A DNA stretch of 6,412 nt, from positions 1 to 6,412 of the forward strand of contig CAMEAW010000161.1 in assembly GCA_945911685.1 (NCBI GenBank), read 5' to 3'. Position numbers and translations under genes: made by a program. The notes beneath the pieces are model-generated. The model saw only the letters and a list, made by a program, of their open reading frames with translations. It made no database searches and was not told the origin of the DNA. The first letter of the stretch is position 1. Each line of letters begins with the position of its first letter. The stretch is from Bordetella parapertussis (lineage in GTDB: Bacteria; Pseudomonadota; Gammaproteobacteria; Burkholderiales; Burkholderiaceae_B). Shown here in pieces: positions 1-5,506 of the stretch.

Positions 1-1164
1 CGCAAAACACCCGATCAACTCAATGTGCATGGATTTATTACAGTCAGCGGCGAAAAGATGTCAAAAAGCCGCGGCACTGGGATCTCGCCCCTGCGCTACC
101 TTGAGCTTGGCATGAACGCCGAGTGGATGCGCTATTACATTGCCGCGAAGCTTAACGCCCGCGTTGAAGACATTGACTTTAACCCTGACGATTTTATTGC
201 GCGGGTCAACAGCGATTTGGTGGGTAAATACATCAATATTGCGAGCCGGGCGGCCAATTTCATTAGCAAATATTTTGAAGGGCAGCTTGCTTACCCAGAC
301 GATGCTGGCTTGTTGGGCGCTAACTGGGCACAGGCGGCAGACCGTATTCGCGCCGACCTAGAGGCGCGAGAATACGGTCGTGCGATTCGCGAGATCATGG
401 CGCATGCCGATCAGATCAATCAAACTTTTGATGCGGCGCAACCTTGGTTGATCGCCAAAACCTTGGCATCTGCCGACCCTTCACAGCGCGCTGCCCTGCA
501 GCACATTTGTTCGTCGGCCCTTGCGGGTTTCAGAGCGCTCTCAGTCATGCTGGCGCCGATCTTGCCTGCTTTGTCTCAACGTGTTGCCACTGAACTTTTT
601 GGCAAAACCAGTCATTTTGTTTGGGCCGATGCAGGCGTATTGCCCAGTCAGATCAACCACTTCAAACATCTCATGCAACGGGTTGAGCCGACGATGCTCG
701 ATGAACTGTTTGAGATCCCTGCAGCGGCCAAGGCACAAGACCAACAGTCTACGAGCGCGCAAACCGCTGCTAGCAATCCTGCCGATGCGAGCGCAGTTGC
801 CCCAGGCGGCGAACCGCTCGCCCCCACCATCACGATTGATGATTTCGTCAAAATAGATTTACGGGTGGCTCGTATCGTCAACTGTGAACAAGTTGAAGGG
901 TCGACCAAGCTCTTGAGGCTAACCCTCGATGTCGGTGAGGGTCGGCTGCGCAACGTCTTTTCTGGAATTAAGTCTGCTTACACACCCGAACAATTGATCG
1001 GACGCCTGACCGTCGTCGTGGCCAACTTAGCACCTCGCAAGATGAAGTTTGGCATCTCTGAAGGCATGGTGCTGGCGGCTAGCCATTTTGATCCCGCAAT
1101 AGACACCGGCATCTATGTGCTTGACCCGTCGTCAGGTGCGCAGCCAGGCATGCGGATTCACTAA
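1..1164 (+). CDS. metG: Methionyl-tRNA synthetase, C-terminal part (5' end outside window)
   Basis: Charges tRNA-Met with methionine in the cytoplasm. The reading frame is open from base 1, so the N-terminal Rossmann part, with the HIGH signature and zinc knuckle, lies to the left. The window encodes 387 residues, against about 690 in long-form betaproteobacterial MetG. Visible in order: the class I KMSKS loop at window codons 19-23 (bases 55-69); the following helix with [17 protein letters not shown], typical of MetG; an alpha-helical anticodon-binding domain to about codon 235, including HLMQRVEP; an Ala/Ser/Gln/Pro-rich linker at about codons 240-276; and a C-terminal Trbp111/EMAPII-like OB-fold tRNA-binding domain from about codon 277 ([34 protein letters not shown]), which promotes dimerisation and tRNA binding. 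The GTG at 25 is an internal Val codon, not a start. No intrinsic terminator is evident in the 62 bp before the facing tRNA gene. A strong inverted repeat lies inside the gene at 340-379. Confidence 0.97.
   Translation, partial: RKTPDQLNVHGFITVSGEKMSKSRGTGISPLRYLELGMNAEWMRYYIAAKLNARVEDIDFNPDDFIARVNSDLVGKYINIASRAANFISKYFEGQLAYPDDAGLLGANWAQAADRIRADLEAREYGRAIREIMAHADQINQTFDAAQPWLIAKTLASADPSQRAALQHICSSALAGFRALSVMLAPILPALSQRVATELFGKTSHFVWADAGVLPSQINHFKHLMQRVEPTMLDELFEIPAAAKAQDQQSTSAQTAASNPADASAVAPGGEPLAPTITIDDFVKIDLRVARIVNCEQVEGSTKLLRLTLDVGEGRLRNVFSGIKSAYTPEQLIGRLTVVVANLAPRKMKFGISEGMVLAASHFDPAIDTGIYVLDPSSGAQPGMRIH
340..379. repeat. Long imperfect inverted repeat inside metG
   Basis: The 5' arm at 340-354 pairs with the 3' arm at 363-379. 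Nine pairs (GACCGTATT with AATACGGTC) and six pairs (CGCGCC with GGCGCG) are interrupted only by a 2-nt bulge (AG, 369-370), with an 8-nt loop. It lies in the codons of the helical anticodon-binding domain. Confidence 0.6.
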
Positions 1165-1226
1165 GACCGGCGTTGAGGTTTTAACGTTGGGTGGTGACGG
1201 CGCAGTTGAACTAAATTGCTTAGGAC

Positions 1227-1300
1227 TGGAGCGGGTGATGGGAATCGAACCCACGCCTGAGGCTTGGGAAGCCGCCGTTCTGCCATTGAACTACACCCGC
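1227..1300 (-). tRNA. tRNA-Gly (anticodon CCC) with encoded CCA
   Basis: Read on the minus strand, this folds into a complete cloverleaf: acceptor GCGGGTG/CACCCGC (7 perfect pairs), D stem GTTC/GAAC, anticodon loop TTCCCAA with CCC at 1266-1268, a 4-nt variable loop (AGGC), T stem GTGGG/CCCAT with loop TTCGATT, discriminator T, then CCA at 1227-1229. The D arm and anticodon loop closely match E. coli glyU, the tRNA-Gly(CCC) that reads GGG codons. The anticodon stem GCGGC/GCCTC has one non-pair, C28-U42, while the other four pairs are G-C. The gene faces the end of metG, with 62 bp between them, and is transcribed divergently from thiS. Confidence 0.96.
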
Positions 1301-1321
1301 TCTGGCGCTCAGTCGAAACGG

Positions 1322-1327
1322 ATTATA
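1322..1327 (-). promoter_or_regulatory. -10 element of the tRNA-Gly promoter
   Basis: On the minus strand this is a perfect TATAAT hexamer, 22 nt upstream of the mature tRNA 5' end. A start about 7 nt downstream would give a short leader of roughly 15 nt. The -35 position at 17-bp spacing (about 1345-1350) reads CAGACT, a poor match to TTGACA, so the -35 contact is weak or replaced by something else. That position falls inside the palindrome at 1344-1358. Confidence 0.6.
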
Positions 1328-1343
1328 CGAGATCATGACCAAA

Positions 1344-1358
1344 CAGTCTGACAGACTG
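1344..1358. repeat. 15-bp perfect palindrome in the divergent thiS/tRNA-Gly promoter region
   Basis: The sequence is CAGTCTG-A-CAGACTG, two exact 7-bp inverted half-sites around one central base. It overlaps the -35 hexamer of the proposed thiS promoter (1348-1353) and covers the expected -35 position of the tRNA-Gly promoter. It could be a binding site for a dimeric regulator. The half-sites are abutting and short, and the arrangement could also be chance. No regulator gene is present in the window. Confidence 0.4.
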
Positions 1359-1377
1359 GGCTGGCAACCACTACAAT
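1348..1377 (+). promoter_or_regulatory. Probable sigma-70 promoter for thiS-trmB
   Basis: The -35 CTGACA (1348-1353, 5 of 6 consensus) is separated by 18 bp from the -10 TACAAT (1372-1377, 5 of 6). The predicted start, about 7-8 nt after the -10, falls at 1384-1385, on the A of the thiS ATG. This would leave no 5' untranslated region, and therefore no room for a TPP riboswitch. Confidence 0.5.
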
Positions 1378-1384
1378 GCTCGGC

Positions 1385-1585
1385 ATGGAAATAGTACTCA
1401 ATGGTCAGGCAAAAACTTTAGCCGGCCCTCTCTCTGTTGCCGCACTTGTTGCCGAGCTTGGTTTTACGGGCAAGCGTATTGCCGTTGAACGCAATGGCGA
1501 AATCGTGCCTAAAAGCACCTACGACCAGATCATGATCGCCGCTGCAGATCGCCTCGAAATCGTCGTCGCCGTGGGCGGGGGCTAA
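1385..1585 (+). CDS. thiS: Sulfur-carrier protein ThiS
   Basis: A 66-residue ubiquitin-like sulfur carrier for thiamin thiazole synthesis. In the family, the C-terminal Gly is adenylated (by ThiF or a relative), converted to a thiocarboxylate, and gives its sulfur to ThiG. The protein starts MEIVLNGQ, has [12 protein letters not shown] in the middle (residues 31-42), and ends in VAVGGG, with the exposed Gly-Gly tail the chemistry needs. Length is normal. The ATG at 1385 was chosen over the in-frame ATG at 1376 because MEIVLNG is the usual family N-terminus and because 1376 overlaps the proposed -10 box. There is no Shine-Dalgarno sequence upstream. thiG, the usual downstream partner, is not here: trmB starts 2 nt after the stop. 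MoaD-like carriers share this fold, but the length and N-terminal half fit ThiS better. Confidence 0.9.
   Translation: MEIVLNGQAKTLAGPLSVAALVAELGFTGKRIAVERNGEIVPKSTYDQIMIAAADRLEIVVAVGGG
1571..1581 (+). promoter_or_regulatory. Purine-rich ribosome-binding site of trmB inside the thiS C-terminal codons
   Basis: The G-rich run GTGGGCGGGGG encodes the Val-Gly-Gly-Gly tail of ThiS and ends 6 nt before the trmB ATG. This is the right spacing for an SD-like element, although it is G-only rather than AGGAGG. Translation of the two genes is probably coupled. Confidence 0.4.
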
Positions 1586-1587
1586 GC

Positions 1588-2256
1588 ATGCACCCAACCC
1601 ACATCCGTAGTTTTGTGAACCGGCGCAGCCACATTACGCAAGGTCAACAAGAGGCCATTGATACCTTTTTAACCAAATGGTCGTTGGCCTATCGCCCTAG
1701 CTTACTGAATTTGACCGAGACCTTTGAGCGCGAAGCGCCCACGATTCTTGAAATCGGCTTCGGCATGGGCGAAACCACCGAAAAAATAGCTCTGGCGCGG
1801 CCCAATGATAATTTTCTAGGTGTCGAAGTGTTTAACGCGGGCGTAGGCGCCCTGCTCAAGCGCATTGAGGCCTCAAGCCTAAACAATATTCGCATTATTC
1901 AACACGATGCCGTTGAAGTCTTGCGTGATATGCTCGCGCCGCAAAGCCTGGCTGGCGTACATATTTATTTTCCAGATCCATGGCCCAAGACTCGCCACCA
2001 TAAACGGCGCTTAATTCAACCGCCCTTAACTGAGCTGCTTGCAAGCCGGATGGCACCCGGTGCCTACATCCATTGTGCGACTGACTGGCAGCACTATGCC
2101 GAGCAGATGCTAACGGTGCTGTCGGCTGAAACAAGTTTGCAAAACACTTGCGAAGGCTTCGCGCCAAGGCCTGAGTTCAGGCCGCTCACTAAATTTGAAA
2201 ACCGCGGCCTGCGCTTAGGCCACGGCGTGTGGGATGTCATTTTTACAAAGCGCTAG
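1588..2256 (+). CDS. trmB: tRNA (guanine-N7-)-methyltransferase TrmB
   Basis: SAM-dependent enzyme that makes m7G at position 46 of the tRNA variable loop, acting in the cytoplasm. The 222-residue length is normal. A short N-terminal arm with [14 protein letters not shown] (residues 7-20) precedes a Rossmann methyltransferase fold: motif [10 protein letters not shown] (54-62), the acidic SAM-ribose strand GVEV (78-81), IQHDAVEV (104-111), the family signature [15 protein letters not shown] (128-142) with the catalytic Asp in PDPWPK, CATDW (163-167), and the C-terminal substrate motif [10 protein letters not shown] (198-207). The gene follows thiS with a 2-nt gap and is very likely cotranscribed and translationally coupled. 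It converges on ffh, its TAG overlapping ffh's TAG by 4 bp. Two related hairpin-forming repeats lie within its last 90 bp. Confidence 0.97.
   Translation: MHPTHIRSFVNRRSHITQGQQEAIDTFLTKWSLAYRPSLLNLTETFEREAPTILEIGFGMGETTEKIALARPNDNFLGVEVFNAGVGALLKRIEASSLNNIRIIQHDAVEVLRDMLAPQSLAGVHIYFPDPWPKTRHHKRRLIQPPLTELLASRMAPGAYIHCATDWQHYAEQMLTVLSAETSLQNTCEGFAPRPEFRPLTKFENRGLRLGHGVWDVIFTKR
2168..2183. repeat. Perfect inverted repeat near the end of trmB (copy 1)
   Basis: The sequence is GGCCTGAGTTCAGGCC, 7-bp arms around two bases; as RNA, a 6-bp stem with a tetraloop. It lies in the TrmB codons for the segment just before TKFE. It is 13/16 identical to the sequence at 2206-2221. No U-tract follows. Confidence 0.45.
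2206..2221. repeat. Related inverted repeat near the end of trmB (copy 2)
   Basis: The sequence is GGCCTGCGCTTAGGCC, 5-bp arms with a 6-nt loop. It begins 38 bp after the start of the similar repeat at 2168 and ends 32 bp before the overlapping stop codons. It codes for part of the conserved TrmB C-terminus, so protein constraint may explain part of the similarity. Confidence 0.4.
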
Positions 2257-3665
2257 CGCCCAAAGCCGCCAAGTTTGCCCAGGTTTTTCATGCCGCCCAT
2301 GGCACGCATCATCTTGGCCATACCGCCCTTTTTCATTTGCTTCATCATGCCTTGCATTTGCTCAAACTGATTGAGCATGCGGTTGACCTCTTGCACGGGC
2401 ACGCCGGCGCCGGTCGCGATGCGCCGTTTGCGCGACGCTTTAAGCAACTCGGGTTTGCTGCGCTCGAGAGGCGTCATTGAGTTGATAATGCCCTCGGTGC
2501 GACGCATCTGTTTTTCGGCCTGACCGCTCTGCATCTGCCCTGCAGCCTGTGCAAACTGCGCAGGCAATTTTTCAAGCATTGAGCTCATGTCACCCATTTT
2601 TTTAACTTGGGCAAGCTGCTCTTTAAAATCATTTAGATCAAACTTATCACCTGACTTAATTTTTGCGGCAAGCTTGTTGGCCTCGGCGACATCAATATTT
2701 TGCTGAGCCTGCTCAACGAGCGACAAAATATCGCCCATCCCCAGCACCCGCTGCGCCATGCGCTCGGGATGAAAAGGCTCAAGGCCATCGAGCTTTTCAG
2801 AAACACCTACAAACTTTAAAGGCTTGCCTGTGACGTGACGCACCGACAAAGCCGCGCCACCACGCGCATCGCCATCAAGCTTGGTTAACACGACGCCGGT
2901 TAACGGCAAGGCGTCTGCGAAGGCACGCGCCGTGTTGACCGCATCTTGACCCTGCATGGCGTCAACAACAAAGAGCGTTTCGATCGGCTTGAGCACGTCG
3001 TGCAGCAAACGAATTTCAAGCATCATCTCTTCGTCGATACCTAAACGACCTGCAGTATCGACAATCAGCACATCAAAATGATGCCGCTTGGCGTAATCGA
3101 GTGCTGAACGGGCAATATCAACCGGTTTTTGGGTAGGATCCGAGGCGATCCATTCAACCCCCACCTGTGCCGCCACCGTTTTTAACTGCTCGATTGCCGC
3201 AGGGCGATAGACGTCAGCGCTGACAACCGCGACTTTCTTTTTGCCCGTTTTGCGACCATGCGCAACGTGACCACCCTCAGTCAGCCAGCGGGCTAATTTA
3301 CCTGTGGTGGTGGTTTTACCGGCGCCTTGCAAACCTGCCATCAAGATGATTGCAGGGGGTTGCATCGCCAAAGACAATTCGCTGGCATCTGGGCCCAAAT
3401 CGCCGCCCATCAGCGCCGTCAGCTCTTTGTGCACCACGCCCACCAACGCCTGGCCCGGTGACAGGCTACCCACGACGTCTGCACCCAAGGCCTTTTCTTT
3501 GACGTTGGCCACAAATTCGCGCACCACCGGTAGCGATACATCCGCCTCGAGCAAGGCTAAACGCACCTCGCGCAGCATCTCTTGGGTGTTGGCTTCGGTC
3601 AGGCGGGCTTCGCCGCGAATGGTCTTGACGACTCGGGATAGTCGCTGGGTCAGATTTTCAAGCAT
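2253..3665 (-). CDS. ffh: Signal recognition particle protein Ffh (SRP54 GTPase)
   Basis: The protein subunit of the bacterial SRP. With 4.5S RNA it binds signal sequences of nascent membrane proteins and docks on FtsY. It is full length at 470 residues; E. coli Ffh is about 453. N domain helices occupy about residues 1-90. The G domain has P-loop [10 protein letters not shown] (111-120), DVYRPAA (151-157), DTAGR (203-207) and [10 protein letters not shown] (261-270). The methionine-rich M domain runs from about 325, with the SRP-RNA-binding helix [11 protein letters not shown] (411-421) and the Met-rich tail [19 protein letters not shown] stretch of about nine extra residues rich in Gly, His and basic residues (about 130-141) sits between the P-loop helix and the next strand. 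The start [10 protein letters not shown] is the family standard. The gene is divergent from the ypjD-like gene across only 28 bp, a neighbour relation also known for E. coli ffh-ypjD. A candidate -10 (TACAAT on the minus strand, 3706-3711) lies inside that neighbour. Confidence 0.98.
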   Translation of the reverse strand: MLENLTQRLSRVVKTIRGEARLTEANTQEMLREVRLALLEADVSLPVVREFVANVKEKALGADVVGSLSPGQALVGVVHKELTALMGGDLGPDASELSLAMQPPAIILMAGLQGAGKTTTTGKLARWLTEGGHVAHGRKTGKKKVAVVSADVYRPAAIEQLKTVAAQVGVEWIASDPTQKPVDIARSALDYAKRHHFDVLIVDTAGRLGIDEEMMLEIRLLHDVLKPIETLFVVDAMQGQDAVNTARAFADALPLTGVVLTKLDGDARGGAALSVRHVTGKPLKFVGVSEKLDGLEPFHPERMAQRVLGMGDILSLVEQAQQNIDVAEANKLAAKIKSGDKFDLNDFKEQLAQVKKMGDMSSMLEKLPAQFAQAAGQMQSGQAEKQMRRTEGIINSMTPLERSKPELLKASRKRRIATGAGVPVQEVNRMLNQFEQMQGMMKQMKKGGMAKMMRAMGGMKNLGKLGGFGR

Positions 3666-3681
3666 GGCAACCGTTTCGATT

Positions 3682-3711
3682 TACACTAGACACATGTCAG
3701 CACTCATTGTA
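3682..3711. promoter_or_regulatory. Candidate divergent -10 elements between ffh and the ypjD-like gene
   Basis: On the plus strand, TACACT (3682-3687, 4 of 6 consensus) would place a start on the A of the ATG at 3694. On the minus strand, TACAAT (plus positions 3706-3711, 5 of 6) would start ffh transcription about 34 nt before its ATG. Neither has a convincing -35 at 16-18 bp, so both are tentative. The intergenic space is only 28 bp, so at least one promoter must overlap coding sequence. Confidence 0.25.
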
Positions 3712-4548
3712 TTTCACTCGCTCGCCGCTTTGGCCTATTCGTTGCTGGCCGTGGTGCTTTGGCGACGCTTTGCAACCAGCCAGCCCACCGTGCAGGTTGG
3801 GCAACTGGCGCGCATTGGCCTGTTAGCTGCGATCGTGCTGCACGGCTTTGCGTTACATCAATCTATTTTGCTGGATCAGCGCCTCCAACTAAGCTGGGCG
3901 CTGGCACTCTCAACAGCCGTTTGGTTAGGCATGATCGTCTTTTGGCTTGAAAGCCTGATTATTCGGATTGATGGCCTTCAACTACTGCTCTTACCTGCAG
4001 GGGCCGCGAGCTGCCTGCTAGTCGCCTTGTTTCCGAAAGAACAGCTCGTGGCGCAGGCAGTCGACCCCGCCGTCCGGATTCACCTGTTGGCTGCGCTGTC
4101 AGCCTATGGCCTAGTAACCATCGCTGCGCTGCAAGCTATTCTGATGTCTGCGATCGACCGTCGGCTGCATTTTCCTATGGCGGCGGCCCGCGAAGCCAAA
4201 GGCCTCGGCGTCGTGATCGGCCGCATCCTCGATGCGCAACCCCCCTTGCTTGCGCAAGAGCAAGTACTCTTTCGGGTCATCTGGATCGCGTTTGGCCTGC
4301 TCACCTTCGCGGTGCTCTCGGGCTCTTTAATCTCGGTTGCTGCCACCGGCAAATGGCTGCCCTTTGATCATAAAACTATCTTTACATTGCTCTCGTGGCT
4401 CACCTTTGGAATCTTATTAGTAGGGCGCTACACCCGCGGCTGGCGGGGGCGTATTGCCTTGCGATACACCTTACTCGGTTTTGCGTTCATCGTGCTCTCG
4501 TATACGGGTAGCCGCTTTGTTATTGAAGTCATTTTGCAGAGAAGCTAA
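3694..4548 (+). CDS. ypjD: YpjD/CcsA-like inner membrane protein (cytochrome c assembly family)
   Basis: A 284-residue polytopic membrane protein of the family related to the haem-handling protein CcsA (HemX/YpjD branch). The exact role of YpjD is not established, and haem handling is inferred from the family only. About eight hydrophobic segments are visible (about residues 3-23, 38-56, 66-86, 95-113, 129-152, 190-212, 228-245 and 256-272). Characteristic features are the His at the start of a membrane segment (IHLLAALSAYG, 129-139), the loop with LLAQEQVLFRVIW, and the signature LPFDHKTIFTLLSW (222-235). Further His residues at 50, 55, 130 and 226 are possible haem ligands. The ATG at 3694 was chosen because a hydrophobic segment starts directly after it; an in-frame ATG at 3664 would add ten residues. 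No Shine-Dalgarno precedes either. The stop overlaps the next start (TAATG), indicating an operon. Confidence 0.88.
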   Translation: MSALIVFHSLAALAYSLLAVVLWRRFATSQPTVQVGQLARIGLLAAIVLHGFALHQSILLDQRLQLSWALALSTAVWLGMIVFWLESLIIRIDGLQLLLLPAGAASCLLVALFPKEQLVAQAVDPAVRIHLLAALSAYGLVTIAALQAILMSAIDRRLHFPMAAAREAKGLGVVIGRILDAQPPLLAQEQVLFRVIWIAFGLLTFAVLSGSLISVAATGKWLPFDHKTIFTLLSWLTFGILLVGRYTRGWRGRIALRYTLLGFAFIVLSYTGSRFVIEVILQRS

Positions 4549-4808
4549 TGGGTAAAGCGCTTTTTTGGGTAACCGTCTTTATCGTCGTCATTTTCGTGAC
4601 GCGGCTCTTGGCGATTCAAGCGGCAAAAAAACGCCGCCCGCCGCCGCAGGCACCCTCTAATCAAACTGACGCACCGGCTGGCTCTGAAGAAATGGTGCGC
4701 TGTGCGCACTGCGGCTTGCATTTACCGCGTTCTGAAGCTTCGCTGCTGGGTCAAAATACCTGGTGCAGCCCGGCGCATGCCAAGCTGGGCGTTCGCGACA
4801 GAGACTAG
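4548..4808 (+). CDS. Small membrane-anchored zinc-ribbon protein, PP0621 family
   Basis: An 86-residue protein of unknown function. It has one N-terminal membrane segment (residues 5-21) followed by basic AKKRR, which by the positive-inside rule puts the C-terminus in the cytoplasm. A Pro/Gln/Ala-rich linker (31-47) leads to a likely metal-binding knuckle: Cys52-x2-Cys55 then Cys73-x3-His77 (CAHCGLHLP to WCSPAH). This layout matches PP0621-type proteins often found beside ampD in beta- and gammaproteobacteria. The start overlaps the previous stop by one base (TAATG), with AGAGAAG just upstream as a weak SD. Its TAG is in the same frame as the ampD start six bases later. Zinc binding is inferred from the motif. 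Confidence 0.85.
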   Translation: MGKALFWVTVFIVVIFVTRLLAIQAAKKRRPPPQAPSNQTDAPAGSEEMVRCAHCGLHLPRSEASLLGQNTWCSPAHAKLGVRDRD

Positions 4809-4811
4809 TCC

Positions 4812-5387
4812 TTGCCAGCGCTCTCTCTTGACACGCAAGGTTGGCTTGCGCCAAGCGCCACCATTGCGCTGCGGCCTTCACCCAACTTTAACGAACGCCC
4901 GCTAGGCACTGCGGTGTCTTTACTGGTCGTTCACAACATCACGCTGCCACCAGGTCAGTTTGGCACGCCATACATTGCCGATTTATTTTTAAACCAACTC
5001 GACCTCAGCGCCGACCCTTGGTTTAGTAACGTAGAGGGCCTCAAGGTTTCAGCGCATTTTGTCATTGATCGTTTGGGACACATCACACAGTTTGTGTCGT
5101 GCGACGATCGCGCCTGGCATGCTGGCGCGTCGTCTTTTGAAGGACGCGAGCAATGCAATGATTTTTCAATTGGTGTTGAACTCGAAGGCACCGATGACGT
5201 GCCGTTTGAGGCGGTGCAATACGAACGCCTTGTAGCGCTCACCCAATGCTTGCGTGGGCGGTATCCGTTAACCGCTGCAACGGGCCATTCAAACATTGCG
5301 CCTGGACGCAAAACAGATCCGGGCCCATTCTTTGACTGGTCACGCTTCAGACGATTGGCGCAATGGCCAGCACCAACTGCAGGCTAA
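4812..5387 (+). CDS. ampD: 1,6-anhydro-N-acetylmuramyl-L-alanine amidase AmpD (TTG start)
   Basis: Cytoplasmic zinc amidase of peptidoglycan recycling. It removes the stem peptide from anhydro-muropeptides imported from the periplasm. In species with AmpR/AmpC its loss raises beta-lactamase expression; none of those genes is visible here. At 191 residues it is close to E. coli AmpD (183). By alignment from memory, the zinc ligands are His41 (LLVVHNITLPPG), His159 (TGHSNIAPGRKTDPGP) and Asp169, with catalytic Glu123 (SIGVELEG) and Lys167. RAWHAG (100-105) and CNDFSIGVELEG are diagnostic. There is no signal peptide, as expected for the cytoplasmic member rather than AmiD. No ATG or GTG is available ahead of the conserved WLAPSATI region, so the TTG at 4812, three bases after the upstream stop, is the probable start. 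It is third in the operon. An imperfect 11-bp inverted repeat lies inside at 5103-5134. Confidence 0.95.
   Translation: MPALSLDTQGWLAPSATIALRPSPNFNERPLGTAVSLLVVHNITLPPGQFGTPYIADLFLNQLDLSADPWFSNVEGLKVSAHFVIDRLGHITQFVSCDDRAWHAGASSFEGREQCNDFSIGVELEGTDDVPFEAVQYERLVALTQCLRGRYPLTAATGHSNIAPGRKTDPGPFFDWSRFRRLAQWPAPTAG
5103..5134. repeat. Imperfect inverted repeat inside ampD
   Basis: The arm GACGATCGCGCC (5103-5114) pairs with GGCGCGTCGTC (5124-5134) over 11 bp with one bulged T (5108) and a 9-nt loop. It covers the codons for the conserved CDDRAWHAGAS region, so it may be a by-product of protein constraint plus GC-rich codon use. Confidence 0.45.
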
Positions 5388-5467
5388 AGTCCGATTAAAA
5401 ACGTTCAGTGGGCAAATAGCTGCAACGCTAACGAGCTTGAAGGCTAGTGGTGACTCATTGCTGCGAC

Positions 5468-5496
5468 TGCCAGGGCTTGCCGTCTGGCAAAGCCCC
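5468..5496. terminator. Stem-loop between convergent ampD and htpG (no U-tract)
   Basis: Arms GGGCTTGCC (5473-5481) and GGCAAAGCCC (5486-5495) pair with one bulged A around the tetraloop GTCT. An alternative hairpin, TGCCAG (5468-5473) with CTGGCA (5484-5489), uses overlapping bases. The structure lies 11 bp beyond the htpG stop and 80 bp beyond ampD. No T-run follows on either strand, so classic intrinsic termination is unlikely. It may protect 3' ends or aid factor-dependent termination. The rest of the 119-bp spacer (5388-5506) shows no gene. Confidence 0.4.
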
Positions 5497-5506
5497 AGCG
5501 ACACAA

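Noticed and set aside
1165..1226. Intrinsic terminator between metG and the tRNA gene
   Set aside because: Only a 4-bp CGTT/AACG stem was found, without a T-run in either direction.
1115..1351. Plus-strand open frame of 78 codons with MGIEPTPEAWEAAVLPLNYTR in its middle
   Set aside because: That peptide is the translation of the antisense strand of the tRNA-Gly gene, a well-known false gene call. The frame also overlaps metG and has no other support.
1301..1384. TPP riboswitch upstream of thiS
   Set aside because: I see no THI-box-like sequence in the short gap between the tRNA and thiS, and the likely promoter leaves no leader.
1865..1876. 12-bp perfect palindrome TTGAGGCCTCAA in trmB
   Set aside because: It has no loop as RNA, lies mid-gene and is within chance expectation for GC-rich coding DNA.
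2052..2064. GGCACC-C-GGTGCC inverted repeat in trmB
   Set aside because: The one-base centre gives a poor hairpin, it lies in coding sequence, and there is no promoter nearby.
2229..2480. His/Leu-rich open frame of 83 codons
   Set aside because: It is antisense to the Met-rich end of ffh. The composition follows from the complement of Met and Lys codons, with no independent signal.
3304..3693. N-terminal extension of the ypjD-like gene, antisense to ffh
   Set aside because: The extra 130 codons are the complement of the conserved ffh G and N domains, while the membrane protein family starts at about 3694.
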